DNA from: Paratinospora sagittata
Lineage: Eukaryota > Streptophyta > Magnoliopsida > Ranunculales > Menispermaceae
Direction of reading: 5' to 3'
Length of the DNA: 64,000 nt
Assembly: GCA_035771175.1 (NCBI GenBank)
Contig: CM069602.1
Location: 5,274,001-5,338,000 of the forward strand
Shown piece by piece: positions 12,588-26,300 of this stretch. The notes beneath the pieces were generated by a model. The model was not told the DNA's origin. It made no database searches and was given only the letters and a program-made list of their open reading frames with translations. The translations under genes and the position numbers were made by a program. Each line of letters starts with the position of its first letter. Position 1 is the stretch's first letter.

Positions 12588-14647
12588 ACTTAGCCTAGTA
12601 TTTATACGGAATTCTATGTGTGGTTGTGATTTACGACCCCTTAACCGTGATTTGGCATTAGTTACAAAGTATGTATTGTTGGTTATAGCTCTTTAGTCTA
12701 TAAGTTTAGTTTTCAAAATGGTTTAGTAGTATCCCATTTTAAACAGGATATAAGTATTGCCATTATTCTTATGTTTTACATAAATTATGTCCCATTACCT
12801 AGGTATATTTGTCAACAATATACAGGTCCTTCTCATCCTTCTACATAAAGCAAGTCTCTGTCATTTTGCAAGTGAAATTTTCTCTTATTGATAAAATAGT
12901 TATAATGCAATGCTTTACAGATTAAATGACAGATAACTGAATAATGATCTGTAGTCTTCCACAAGATATAGAAAGCAAAACAAACATTTTGAAGGAATAC
13001 AGGGCTGCAAACACCTATAAAAACACATCTATAATATGCATTTTTTCGAATTTTCAAACTAAAGCAGAAAACAAATTACTAACCACAAAATAGATTGGCA
13101 TATCTAAGATTTGCAATTCCCTGATCAAGAATAATTGACAAATGCATGCACAAAACAGTGGCAATTAGTGGCTCAGCCCACAACAAGGCATTTGATTGTC
13201 AATGTTGTTCAATGTGCAATGCTTCACCAGTACAGGGAACTAGTCACATGGAACAGAAAATACACCTAACCTGGATAATCTTGATCACCAATTCAAATCC
13301 AAAGGCAGAAATGATGAGAAAATCCATTTTCAGGCATAAAGTCTTTAATTATAATCATCCTAGAGGTGGTCCACAAATCAAACAGATAATCAATTTCTGC
13401 AGCCTTTATGCTCAAAAGAACACTTCTATTTGATAGACAATTCATACCAAGTATCCGAGATAAATGAAGCAGCAAGTACACACATTTTTTGTAAATCTAG
13501 TTAACATCCATCCAACAGTCCCAATACATAGCTAATACCAAAGAAGAGTACTAAATTCCCTCAGACATAAGAGGAAATATGTTTTACTACTCAAAGATGT
13601 TATGAATCAACTCAAGCAGGATAACACACAACACACTTGGGTCAACTAAAACTCCTTCAAAGAGATCAACTGATTCAACCATGTAACTCCCACATTCATG
13701 ACACTTGTGAAGATCAAATCCAAAAGGAACTGATTACTTAAGATATATATATATATATATATTTTTTCTGTTACTCTTTCAATTTGTCCAAACAAAATGA
13801 AGAGATTCAGGTCAATTCTGTAGGATTTTCTTGAAGTACTTTTAACTTTTTTTAGATTTTTTTTTAAATTTTTTTGGTCGAAAAGATCAAAATGTGGATA
13901 AAGTGGTACAGTTCCACTGCAAGTAGACAAGTGAAAAGGACAGATTTTGATTAATTTAAGCTCACACCCAAATCAAAACAGAAACGTCAGATTCTCATTT
14001 TGCGATGATTCTAGGGTTTGGTTACTTTGATTCAAACCAATCAGTTCAAAACCTCTTCATTATTCCAATCATGCATAAAACTGCACCGCCAATCAGTAAG
14101 AAAACGAAAAGGGAAATTATTCAAACAAATCAAAGAGATAAGAGCATGAATCCAACAACCCTAGAGTTATAATTCAAATCAAATGCATGCCCTAAATTCA
14201 ACTCAGTTGCTCAACAATCCCTAAACCTAGTTTTTGATTACCAAATTAAATTCTCAAGAGATAAAAAAAAAAAAAACGAATTAACGTAATTACTAACCTG
14301 TAGATTTCTCGGTGAGCGTTCAAGACAGAACTCTGCAGAAATCGAGTTGATTATTTTGCAAGATTTCTAGAGCAATCGAAGATAAGGAATTGAAAGGTTC
14401 AAGCAAGGGCATTTCTGGAATAGAGTGGATTTTCGTTAATCGTACAGTTAGCAGTTAAACGGTCGTTATGACTATCGTCTTAGACTTATCCTCATTTCGA
14501 AACCCAAAATCCGAAATCTCTGTTTACGAATTGTCGTGTTCTGTATAAAATTTCTATATGAAAATGTTCATATGTGAACCCTAGAATCTCTTATCGCTTT
14601 ATCAACAGGAGCTCTCTAATCGAAGCTGTTGAGTTGAAACTTCTCTA
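12588..14647. other. Intergenic region; possible minus-strand transcript start near 14400
   Basis: No protein gene could be assembled. On the minus strand a leader-like segment from about 14400 to 14299 ends in a good splice donor (CTACAG then GTTAGT). Several polypyrimidine/AG acceptor-like sites follow at lower coordinates, which would suit a divergent transcript sharing a promoter with the naphthoate synthase gene. No conserved coding exon was recognised. An AT run lies at about 13743-13762. Confidence 0.35.
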
Positions 14648-17600
14648 ATGGCGGAAACCGTGCAGAAACAAGTCGGAACAACCACAATGAGAAGAGTGGA
14701 ATCAATACTTAATCATCTGATTCCACTTCCGTCTTCTTCAAATTCGACTTCAATCAGGTTTTCCAACACTTCGATGAACGATAGGTACCATCGGATACAC
14801 GGAGAAATTCCAACTCATGAAGTTACTTGGAGAATTGCTCGTGACGAATCAGGGAAAGAGTTCACTGATATCATATACGAGAAAGCCGTCGGTGAAGCTA
14901 TCGCGAAGGTAATTTCAACCGAGAAATTCACAGATTGAAAATTTTGTCAATTTTTTTTTTCTAAGAAAAGAGCTTTTGTGAGAAACAATTTTGATTGATT
15001 CTACATTTATTGCTTGGTTTGAAGATTACGATTAACCGGCCGGAGAGACGGAATGCTTTCCGGCCGCAAACGATTAAAGAGCTTATGCGTGCATTCAACG
15101 ACGCCAGGGATGATAGTTCCATTGGAGTAATTATCTTCACAGGGAAGGTACTACCTTGACACATTATCGGATTATCGAGATTATCTTCTGAATTTACTTA
15201 ATAGATTACATTTCTATTGCAGTTGTTACTGTGATTAGGAGGAATTTTAGCTTCTTGGAAGATCCAAATCAGATAAATTAAGTACTGTTCTTCAGCTTCA
15301 GTTGCACACTGCAATGCACTAAAATGAATGTTGAAATAACACATTTTGTTTCCTTTACTATCCGAAGAGCTTATCTTCATGTACTAATTTTGAAATTTGG
15401 AGCTGTGTAGGGAACTAAGGCATTTTGTAGCGGTGGCGATCAAGCCTTGAGAGGCGGCGACGGATACTCTGATTATGATAATTTTGGTCGTCTTAATGTC
15501 TTAGATTTACAGGTATATGCAGCTCTTGTTCTAGCAAACTAATTTATTATATCATTCATTGGAAAATCTTAGCATCTTTTTTAACTCTGGTGATTTCTTT
15601 ATACAGATACAGATTCGCCGTCTGCCCAAGCCAGTGATAGCAATGGTATTCTTTTCTTCTTCCCTCTTTATATCTCTGTGAATTTTCTATCCTTTGTATT
15701 AAACCCTTGAGTAATTGTTAATACCAGGTTGCAGGTTATGCTGTTGGAGGAGGACATGTATTGCACATGGTTTGTGATCTGACCATTGCAGCTGATAATG
15801 CTATATTTGGCCAGACTGGTCCAAAGGTGCTTGCCATTTATGCTTCCCATGCTGTTCTAACATAATTGGTGATTTATGGTATTTAACTGATTTTATCATC
15901 ATCTAGTCCATAGCTAACTGAATTCTCAACCAGAAATCATTCAATTGATCATCCTTTCTTCTGTGGAAGCATGGCTAGCTGTTTGCCAGTCAATTTCTAT
16001 TGGGTTTTATCATGCTCAACAGAGCATTTAATCTTTTGTCATTTTAAGAGAACCCGCAATTTCTCTTTTTTCTTTTTGCCTTTTATTTTATTATCCATTT
16101 TATTCTTTACCGTGGAGCATAAAATTGGAAAAGTATGACATTGGTGTTTGGACCTGCCCTTCTTTATTTTGTGTTGTTGCAGGTTGGAAGCTTTGATGCA
16201 GGTTATGGAAGTTCGATCATGTCTCGCTTGGTAAGTTATGCAAGTCAATGATTTAAATGGAATACATTGATGAAATTGGTAGAATTAATTCAATCTTTAA
16301 TGACAAACTGAATAATTCAGATGTTGAAGTCTAGTGAACTGAAGAACATGAACAGAAGTTCTACTTAATCTGTTGTGCTTTGGTTTTAATGGCTCATGAA
16401 TCCATGATATTGAGGTCATGTTATGTCATGATCATTTTGGCAAGTAATGGCCATTGCAGCGTAAACATAACTGTGTCATTTTGGTGGTTCAGAAGACTTT
16501 CGAAAACATAATAATGGCTATTTTTACTATTATTTTAATTGCTGGATGTTGTTTCCTCTTCCGCCTTCCTTTGAGTTCAAAATTTATTTTCAAATTTAGA
16601 AATTTATCTTTTAGCTGAAAGCATTGCTGCCAAGACAAATCGCTAGTTGGGGCCACCCATACATTATTCTTTTCCACTTTGTCGAAACAGTGAGCAGCAA
16701 CACTGCCAGACTGTTTTTCACCATTTTAATGGACTGCTAGAGATAATTCATCTCTTACATAGATACTTCTTTCCTTCGTTCGTTTCAAAGTTTACGGGTC
16801 TGTCCATGGACATATACACTGAACATCTATCCATGGGCTGATATAATTGTGCCAATTAATTAGTTATATAAGAATTTATCTTGCAAAGGCTGGGCATGTC
16901 TCCTTTTTATTGTTTTTTCCCAGTGTTTTCTTCAACTTTATTTCTAATGAACCAGGTTGGACCAAAAAAGGCACGAGAAATGTGGTTTCTAGCAAGATTC
17001 TATACGGCCTCTGAAGCGGAGAAAATGGGACTGGTGAACACTGTTGTACCTGTAAGCTATTGATCAAATTCATCTCCCATTATGCACAGCTTTGTTGTTT
17101 ATAAGTAAAACGAGAATAAACTGATAAGATGATGTTGTAGATGATTAGTCTTTAATAAAAAGATATCTACTTGTAAAAGCTAATTATGAAAGTGGCTCGT
17201 TGACCTTGTATTTTATAGAAAGTTTTGAAATGTTTCTTAAACTACGGGTTGCTCCTTGCCAGCATCTTTTGCATTGATAATCTATGCATTCATAAGATTT
17301 GTACTGTGATTGGTTAATCTTAGGTTCATTTAATGAGCTGAATGATGCTTCACTGTTTTGCTCCTTGTAAGCAGCTTGAAAAGTTGGAACAAGAAACAGT
17401 AAAATGGTGTAGAGAGATCCTGAGGAACAGCCCCACTGCAATTCGGGTTCTGAAATCTGCTCTGAATGCAGTTGATGATGGCCATGCTGGCCTCCAGGTA
17501 ATTTTTAACTACTTTTTACTTAATCATTGTTAGATAAGTACTTGACCTAAAAGCTATAATTAGCAGGTGGAGAGCCTGTATATCTCTCTAGCTAGCAGCA

Positions 17601-18201
17601 TAGACATTAATACTCCCCCTCCCATGCATGATGAAACATGGATCAGATCTATTGTAAGAAGGACAAAATTAATAAATGAAGGAAACATACAAATGCTTGC
17701 AAGGATGAGGTTCGATGTCATGCTTGCAAGGATGAGGTTCGATGTCATGCTTGCAAGGTTGTCGTAGCTGATAATTAGTGGCTCAACATGTATATCAAGC
17801 CAACAGTGATATTAAAGTGATTTCTGTTCACATAGTATTAGCTAGAGTTATGATTTGGGGAGAGGTCTTAGGTTCAAGTCTCTATATTTTTTTCTGTATA
17901 CCTTCTCCCTCCGTGGGGTGGAGCTCCACGTGAGGAGTGTTATTGGCATTAGCATATTTGGTATTTGTCTTTTGGTCATCCTAAAAAAGATATGGCATCA
18001 AAGACTTTAATGTGTAATGCATGTGCTTACAAATTACAACTACTAAATGGAAGTTATTCCTATTCTTTGCTGTTTGAATCACAGGGACTTGCTGGAGATG
18101 CTACACTCATATTTTATGGTACTGAGGAGGGAAATGAGGGAAAGACGGCGTATATGCAACGTAGACGGCCGGACTTCTCAAAATTCCCTCCAAGACCTTA
18201 A
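14648..18201 (+). CDS. menB: 1,4-dihydroxy-2-naphthoyl-CoA synthase (naphthoate synthase), peroxisomal
   Basis: Crotonase-family enzyme that closes the second ring of o-succinylbenzoyl-CoA in phylloquinone (vitamin K1) synthesis. Nine exons: 14648-14908, 15025-15147, 15411-15512, 15607-15645, 15728-15826, 16183-16230, 16956-17051, 17375-17497 and 18085-18201; they join to 335 residues plus TAA. Near the N-terminus RVESILNHL fits the peroxisomal PTS2 pattern R-[LVI]-x5-H-L, as expected for the plant enzyme. Core motifs are [28 protein letters not shown] (oxyanion-hole and active-site loop), [25 protein letters not shown] and [15 protein letters not shown]. The C-terminus [20 protein letters not shown] is characteristic of MenB. 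All junctions are GT-AG and in frame. Identification is secure; the start is supported by PTS2 placement. Confidence 0.97.
17693..17757. repeat. 27-bp tandem repeat in naphthoate synthase intron 8
   Basis: A 27-bp unit beginning ATGCTTGCAAGGATGAGG occurs at 17693-17719 and again, identically, at 17720-17746, with an 11-bp partial third copy to 17757. It lies in the last intron of the naphthoate synthase gene. Confidence 0.85.
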
Positions 18202-20399
18202 TGATTGTTGATTTTCTTTTCATTAAATTAGTTCTTAAGTTAATTACTTTCTTTACTTCATTTGAGATTTACCACTGGTAGTAATCTATCTGTGTAACAC
18301 ATTTTAACTGATTCTTTGTTCAGAAATGCATTTCTGTTGCTTGCTTGCTTAAAATGTAGAGGAGAACTAGGTTTCTTAGCGGTGATTCGAATACAAACTG
18401 TATCCGAAAATTCAAAAACACAGAATCCCTTTGGTTTGAATGAATTTGACAAAAAATTTTGTATATAATGTAAGTCATATATAAAAAAAAATTGCAAAAG
18501 GAAACTGAAAAAGGGGAAACAATATCTATCTATAGAAAGGCCGTGATCAGGGGCTTTTGATATAATTATCTTTTAAAAATAAAATAATTTTATAAATATT
18601 ATTCAAATAAAAATATTGTCAGATTTGTCCTACTTTACTGTTTATTGCACGGTCAGCAAATTAAATAAGCGTTCCGTAACGAAGGTGACATTTTTTTTTT
18701 AAGTAAAGAAATGCGTCTTTTGCTTCAATTTTTTTTTTTTTTTTAAGTAACCTTCCCTTAAAAATGTAAAAAATAAACGCAAACGATGTAAATAAAACTG
18801 CAAATGCAAACCAATATATCAACATACTACCCAGTTCTTAAAACTTTCAGGAGAAAAAAATAAAATAAAATAAAAAAATTGAGCGGTGCACTGAATCTTT
18901 GTCGAGGATGTAGGATTTGAGCGATTTCTTCTCGATCTCTTCGAGTAGAAAATCGAGCGCTTCGTCTTCGGCCTCTTCGAATCTGCTCAAGAATGAGAGG
19001 ATCTCTATCATCTTCGTCTGTGCGTGTGTCTCGGCAAGTGCCTGAGGCAACGACAACGACAGCGGGAGAGACGCCGGCTGCGGAGAAGGAAGAGGAGAAG
19101 AAAGGCGTAAACGCGGAAGGGAATAAAAAAGAGGAGAAGAGAGAAGGCATAACTTCTTTATAAAAAAACACCAATCTGATAATTCAAGAACTTCACAATT
19201 GGAAAACTGGATTTAATTATTCTGCCTCCTTGAGAGATAAATCTCTTGCATGCATGTTCCACTCCTTTGGTCACTATGTCTGGGTACATCTTCGTGGTTG
19301 AAGTCAAATAAAAGAATGACAAGACCAAAAGAAAGAAAATAAACAATTTAGCAACAAGGTGACTCTAAACACCTTCAATTACAAACTTGCACGGTGCATA
19401 AAATTCGATTTTTGTGAAACTAATCACAGATCACAAGACTTCTTTTGAATCATTTAATGCAAAGACTCAGGTGAAAAGAGTGGAAGCTTCAAATGGGAAT
19501 AAGATTCATCAACACATCTTTAATTGATTTAACAACCATTTCTCAGGAACATACCTACATCCTCGACAAAGATTCAGTGCACCGCTCAATTTTTTTATTT
19601 TATTTCATTTTTTTCTCCTAAAAGTTTTAAGAACTGGGTAGTTTTGATGTTGATATATTGGTTTACATTTGCAGTTTTATTTACATTTTTTGCATTTATT
19701 TTTTATATTTTGAAAACTCATTTTTTTTACTTAAAAAAAAAAAATTTGAAGAAAATACGTTTTTTTTTTTTATTAAAAATAAAATAAAAAAGAAGACGTT
19801 TTTTCAAAAGACGCATTCCCTCCGCTTAAAATAAAATTATGAAGGGAAGACATTTTTTTTCTTCACTTAAAAAAAATGTCACCTCCGCACTGACGTGGCG
19901 CTTGTTTGACTCGATAACAGTGCGATAAACAGTAAAATAAGATAATAAGGCAAACTTGATAATATTTTTGTTTGAATTATATTTATGAAATTATTTTATT
20001 TTTAAAGGATAATCGTGTCAAAAGTCCCTAGGATAAACCACTTAGAACGGATAACACGTGGCAAATGGCAAAGGCCGGGAGGGGGAGTTATATCAAGAAG
20101 AAACTCCGCGAAGCACGGGATCTGCATTGTAATGGAAGTCGTTATTCGCAGAGCCAAGCAAGTCCCGGGTTAGATTTTCACACTCAAATCTGAAAAAACT
20201 CTGTTAACTGTTAAGAACGCTTCGCTTTCTCCCTTGAAGCTTCTCCTCCTCCTTCTTCGACATCTTTCTCTTCTTCTACTTAAGAATTTTACGATTTTTC
20301 CTCTGGAAACAATTAACTGTTGAATCCTTTATTCTCTTTTCAAACCCTAATTATGGAAATTCAGAGCTCTTGAACTGGAAAATAATAATAATAATAAAG
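18202..20399. other. Intergenic region between naphthoate synthase and VPS34
   Basis: Mostly occupied by the inverted-repeat element at 18551-20028. The remaining 350 bp or so before the VPS34 ATG is a CT-rich leader (about 20220-20280), likely VPS34 promoter and 5'UTR. No further gene seen. Confidence 0.6.
18551..20028. mobile_element. Long-inverted-repeat (foldback / MULE-like) element, copy 1
   Basis: The left arm 18551-18914 is the reverse complement of the right arm 19554-20028 over nearly its whole length, with extra A/T-rich insertions in the right arm. Matched landmarks include the outer GGG(A/G)CTTTTGA end, TTAAAAATAAAATAATTT, TTTACTGTTTAT, AACTGGGTAG (right arm) against CTACCCAGTT (left arm), and the inner block GAGCGGTGCACTGAATCTTT. 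Parts of the arms match the arms of the element at 61711-62923. The spacer 18915-19553 contains a markedly GC-richer patch at about 18895-19150 that reads as an acidic helical peptide on the minus strand (segments ALAETHAQTKMIEILSF and FEEAEDEALDFLLEEIE), possibly captured host sequence. No transposase and no clear target duplication were found. Confidence 0.72.
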
Positions 20400-23300
20400 A
20401 TGAGCGGGAATGAGTTCCGGTTCTTTTTATCGTGTGACATCAATCTTCCGGTGACCTTAAGAGTTGAGAGATTAGAAGGGAATTTACCGGCAACGAAGGC
20501 TTCTGATTCCAGTAAGTTTTTTTTTTTTTTTGTTGGTGTTTCTTGTAGATACTTTGATCTGAACCTTACAGTGCTGATTCCGAGCTTCAATTAATGGAAT
20601 GTCCGCACGTTTGATTAATTGGGATTTTCTTTGTTTGTCTTAATCGCGGAAATAAGTGGAGTGGATTTCGCGAATTTTAGTGATCGTAGTTGCCAAAAAA
20701 GATAAATTAGGGTTGTAGTTAGGAATGCGGTCTCATTAATTTTTTTGTTTTGTTTTATTTGTGTTTATGGAAGTGATTAAGAGAGATGATTACTTGTCAA
20801 ATTTGAATTACACCGAGTAACATCGTATCTTTTTGTAATTTACTGTAGAAGTTGATTCAACAACGGAAGAGAGGAAGGCAGAGCTTTATGTTGAATGCGC
20901 ATTGTACATTGATGGTGCCCCTTTTGGTCTGCCTACAAGAACAAGGTTTTTGCAAGTTTTTATTTTTTTGTCATCTGATGGACTTTCTAAACTCAAATGG
21001 TTAAGGTGTTATGTTAAATGCTATAAAATATTTTTAATTTTTAATTTTTAATTTTTATTTATTTATTTTCCCCAGGTTGGAATCTACAGGACCCCCATAT
21101 TGTTGGAATGAACTTATCACACTGAGTACAAAATATCGAGACTTGACGGCAAACTCCCAACTTGCATTAACTGTAAGTCAATTAGCAAAGCTTTGAAAAT
21201 GTTATGACTTATGATCCTATTACTCGATTTGTGCTTCTAATAATTTCATTTTGAACGTGGATCTTTCAGTGCTACTAATATTTCAGTTTCTGTTTCCCTT
21301 TCCTTCTCAGTTTTTCTTTTGGGTTATATTTTTTTGTCTTAGTTCCAAGAACTATGGATTCTAGCCCCCTTATTTAATGGTAAGTTTGGTGGGCATTCAG
21401 GTGTGGGATGTGTCGTGTGAGGAAGAAGATGAATTAGTTGGTGGGGCTACCATTCTTCTGTTTAACAGCAATAAACAACTTAAAACAGGGAAGCAAAAGC
21501 TAAGGCTTTGGCAGGGAAAAGAAGCTGATGGATCGAATCCTACAAGTACTCCTGGAAAGGTTCACATTAACTGACTGAAAAAACTCTTTTTGGCATATGG
21601 ACTTATATATCTCTTTTGAGTGTTTGGTTCATTTATTTGCTCTCCGTCCTTAACTCTTAAAGGTCCCAAGACCTGAACGTGGAGAGTTGGAGCGGTTGGA
21701 AAAGCTTGTTAATAAGTATGAAAGAGGACAAATTCATCCCATTGATTGGCTGGATCGCATAACATTTCAAGTGATGGAAAAAATCAAGGAAAGAGAAAGC
21801 TGCAAAAGTGGGAATTCCCACTTGAATCTTATTGTTGATTTCTGCAGTTTTGAGCACAGAGTTGTTTTCCAGGTAGTTGTTGATGATACATAGGTCACTG
21901 TGTTGACTGATTTTCCCTTTGATGCACAAGTCTTATGTGTATGTTGGATGGTTATTTGAAATGATAGAATTTTTCTTTTCTTTTTAATGCATTCTAGTTT
22001 CTTTAACTTTCTTTTAGAGTTCTACTTGTTTATGTTTCCGTTGGTTGCATGTTTACCATTTATGATATTTTTTTATGGCAATCTTAACATGTAATACCCG
22101 TTTGAATTGAAGTTTCCATTTTAATAAAGAGAAACACTACTTCTGCTTGGTAAAGAATGACTTACGAGTCACTACTAGCCGAACTATAAATTCATGGCAT
22201 AGTTTATTTCCTTGTTGCAAATAAAGCCATTAGTAGAGCTCACGGTTTGATTTAAGCAAGCTAAGTCCATATTTGATTCAGTGCATGATCCCCATTAGGT
22301 AATGGTGTGGTTAGATAATTTCTTTTCTTGTTTTGATGTTTTGTTACATTGAATCGGGTAATCCCTTGCCTCCTTGGCAATGTTCTAATTCATTGACATC
22401 ATTGACATCATTGACCTTAATTATTTTCCTTCCACTTCTGCAGCATCTTGCCTTTAATGTTGAGAGAAAGATGTTTACTTTTTTAACTATGAACTGTTCA
22501 TTGAAGGATATATCATTTGGGACACCACTTTATGGTATCTCTGTTTCTGTTATGCATTTTGTACATGATAGTAACTTCTGTCCTTTGAACATTATAGGAA
22601 TCAGGGGCAAACTTCTTTTCACCTTCTCCTGTATCTTCATCAAATGAGATTGTTACTGTATGGGACCCTGAAGTTGGAAGAACAAATCCTTCTGAGCATA
22701 AGCAGCTGAAGCTAGCTAGAAGTTTGAATCGTGGTATCATTGATAAGGATCTTAAGCCAAGCTCTAATGAAAGAAAGTGAGCTCAATTCTGTGTTTATTT
22801 GATATAGGATTTCTTTTGGTACTCTCTGTTCGGATAAAATTTACTTGTGATCCTACCTTAGATTTATGGGTTTTCTTTTTTGATCTCATTCAATGCTTTC
22901 TCCTTCTGCATTCATTTAAAAACTTCAGAAAAAGCATTGGAAGTTTCCATGTGACTGCAGATAGGGTTTTTGTTGGGAGTGGTGGAGCTAGTAATTTTTT
23001 TTCCCTTAAAGTAGTCAATTACCTACCTGTCTGTTGTGCGATTGTTCAAGTGTTCACAGTTGCTAACTCATGGGAACTATTGCATTCTTTGGTGCTAGAA
23101 TCCATTGCATATCTCATGATTGTTGCTCACTTGTTTGTGCTAGAATCTTATGTAGCTGTTTTTTATTAGGGCTATACAAAGAATACTCAAGTATCCACCA
23201 ACTCGGACGCTTAGTGGAGATGAGAGACAATTACTATGGAAGTTCCGGTTCTCCTTGATGCCAGAGAAGAAGGCCCTTACTAAGTTTCTTCGATGTGTTG

Positions 23301-26300
23301 AGTGGAGTGATGTTCAGGTTAGAATGAGCTCTTTTTCTTGCATCCATTTGCTGCAAAAACTCTCTTTGATGCTGTATTTGGACAAGTGATTGTAATAAAA
23401 GCCAAAGTAGGCCTAGTGGGAACCATGAAAGAGAATGAGATACATAAAACCAGAAGATGGAAATTCAACGCATTCAACCATGATTTGCTTTACAATTTAG
23501 CAAGTATATAATAGTGACGCTTGTAGAATTTGGTAAAAGGCATTATCCACGCTGCATCAACCCTCCCCAGCTTGGAAGAAATCAACTCCTATTATTGACA
23601 ATGACTACTCTCCAAAAGATCAAGATCAACGTGAATGAACTCGTTCTCAATAATCTAATTGGCATCGGAAGTATGACAACTCTTCCATGTGATCAAGTAA
23701 CTATGAAAACCACTGTTAGAAAGGGAAACAATCTTATCCTCCAACACATTATTAATGTGCTCATGGTTAGGTTGTTGAATAGGGGGTAGCTGGAACAAAA
23801 CAACTAGTGGTGGTGCCTGAAAGAACAATAATGACATAGAAGCTTCAACAGTTCCTCAATATGGAAAAAAAATCCTCGTAGAAATGGGTATAAACTGTGG
23901 CCAATACATACTTCATTTCTTCATAGGGTTGGCATTACTAAAATCTTTGTGCATTTAGTTCAAGTCAGTTTAAAAATAACATGTCTCGATTAGAGATTAC
24001 AATATGATTTAAGGCAATGAAGAGAAAAAAATATTGATATCAATTCAAACAAACTAGTTGCTATTTTGTTGAGTTGTGAGATTAAGAGGCCTGATATTTG
24101 ATATGAAATGATACAATGAGGTATAAACATACTTACTAGTTGTAGGTTTGCTTTTGAGCAGATCTTCATATTTCAAATTGCATGTTTGTTTTAGTAGCTA
24201 TTATAAAAGACGAATTCATCTATGAATAAACACTATTTTTTTGCTATATCTGCAGGAAGCAAAGCAAGCCTTAGAATTGATGGGGAAGTGGGAAACCATT
24301 GATGTCTGTGATGCATTGGAGCTTCTTTCTCCTGTTTTTGAAAGTGAAGAGGTAAGTGTCAAAGAGAAGTACTATATTGTTGTGGTTTTGAACTTTTCAT
24401 GTTTTCAGCCACTTTCTATTGTTTAATCGTAACATGATTATTCCTTTTAAGTCAAAAGTAGTTTCTGATTAGTTAGATGTAGGGAGGCAGTTGAACAAAT
24501 TATTAATGCAATGTTAATTGTTACTCATTAAACTAGTGGTCACATGGAGCAGGTGTCTATGTCTGCCATGGGAATGATATTGCAACTTGAATAAGTAGAT
24601 ACAATGTTGTGTTACATGTGTTCTTTCTTGTCTCTTGTGAAACTGACAAGGGATATCAAAATTGTCACATTTATGCATCTCTCTCTCTCTCTCTCTCTCT
24701 TGATAAGAAGGACAATATTATAAAAACATAAAAGAGAAAGAAAATGTAAACGGAGGACTAGAAGCCTCTAGAAAAAGAGAAGGCAAAATAAACAAACTAA
24801 AACAAAAAGTTCCAGTCCCTTATCAGATTGATCAACAAAAGCCATGGAATATTTTGTCTAACATCAACCAAGAAGAAATTCTAAATTGAATTATATTCCA
24901 CCCCATTTCCCTACTATATCACAATCTTCAAAAATCCTTTGATTTCTCTCAAGCTATGGATTCAAAAGTAAGCCACGAACTGTGTGCTTTGCACCTTTTA
25001 GACTCGATAGATGCTGAGAAGTTCTCTTAAAGGATGTTGTTGTATGATATAGGAAGAACCCATGGCTAACCTATTGGCTTGAGCAATTTGCACCAAGGCA
25101 ACACAAAAATTGGGCAATGGATGAAAATGCCATAAGTTGTCTCTCCTTCATTCCCGATACATCTTTCTTCCAATGACTAATGTGTCCACTGTGTATCACA
25201 CCTTTTCCTCGGGGTGTCAATGGTTTGGTGACCAAACTTTGGTCATAACCGTGGAACCAAATCAAACCAATGCGTTCGGTTCGGTTCTTCACATGTTTGG
25301 TTCGGGCTGCGGGTTGAGAATTTAAAAATCATACTAACCCAAACCGAACCGACCAAGGTTAATACCATAATTTATGTTATATATATTGCAACATCTTCTT
25401 GTTACATAATTGCAAATATGGTTCTTATTTGTAAAATTGCATATTTTTGTTACTTTATGTTTAAAATAAATATTATTATAGGTTAAATGTCTAAACTGAT
25501 TAACCCAAACTGAACCAAACTGACTTTGTTTGGTTCGGTTCGGTTTAGTTAGTCAAGTGGTCGGTTTGCACACTAAACCAACCTAAACCGAACCGGTTAC
25601 ACCCCTACTTTTTCCCAATTAGTGACATCCGTTTGATTTCTAGAACTTTTTTTTTTTTGAATAGGAAAAGAAATCTAGCTATTCTTAGTAAATCTTAGAA
25701 TTTGTCCCCTAAAATGCTGGTTGTGTAGTTATTATGTAATTGATATAGGTTATTTATTGAGAGTCTTATTAAAGCAAGATGGGTTAAATGGAGGAGTGCT
25801 TATAGAATATTATATGATTAACACAGTATTTGAAAGGAAAATTATATAAAACCACTATTAGGCCAACTATGCTATATGAAACAAAATGTTTGGTAATAAA
25901 GAAACAACATGTGAACAAACTAATTGTAATGAAAATGCGTATGTTAAGATGAATATTAACTCAACTACCCAACTTAACTAAGCATTTTCTCGACTACAAC
26001 CCTGAATTGGTTGTCAACCCCTTAGCCAGTCCCCAAACCTAAACCCCTTAGCCGATTTACTAGTACTTATCCAAAGAGCAGCCAAAAAGTAAGAATTAGA
26101 AATGAAAGATATTCGAGAAATGGTAGGATTAGCCCCATCTGAGGATTAAATGAGAGAAAACCGATTAGGGTGGTTTGGACACATACAACGAAGACTTGTA
26201 AATGCTCCAGTTAGAGAGAGTGATCTTTTAATAATAGAGGTAGAGGCAGACTTAAAATAACATGGACTGAAATAACTAAGAAAGGTATAATTACTTGTAA

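Noticed and set aside
17815..17945. Possible SINE in naphthoate synthase intron 8 (GGTTCAAGTCTC resembles a B box)
   Set aside because: No A-box at the right spacing, tail or target duplication could be found.
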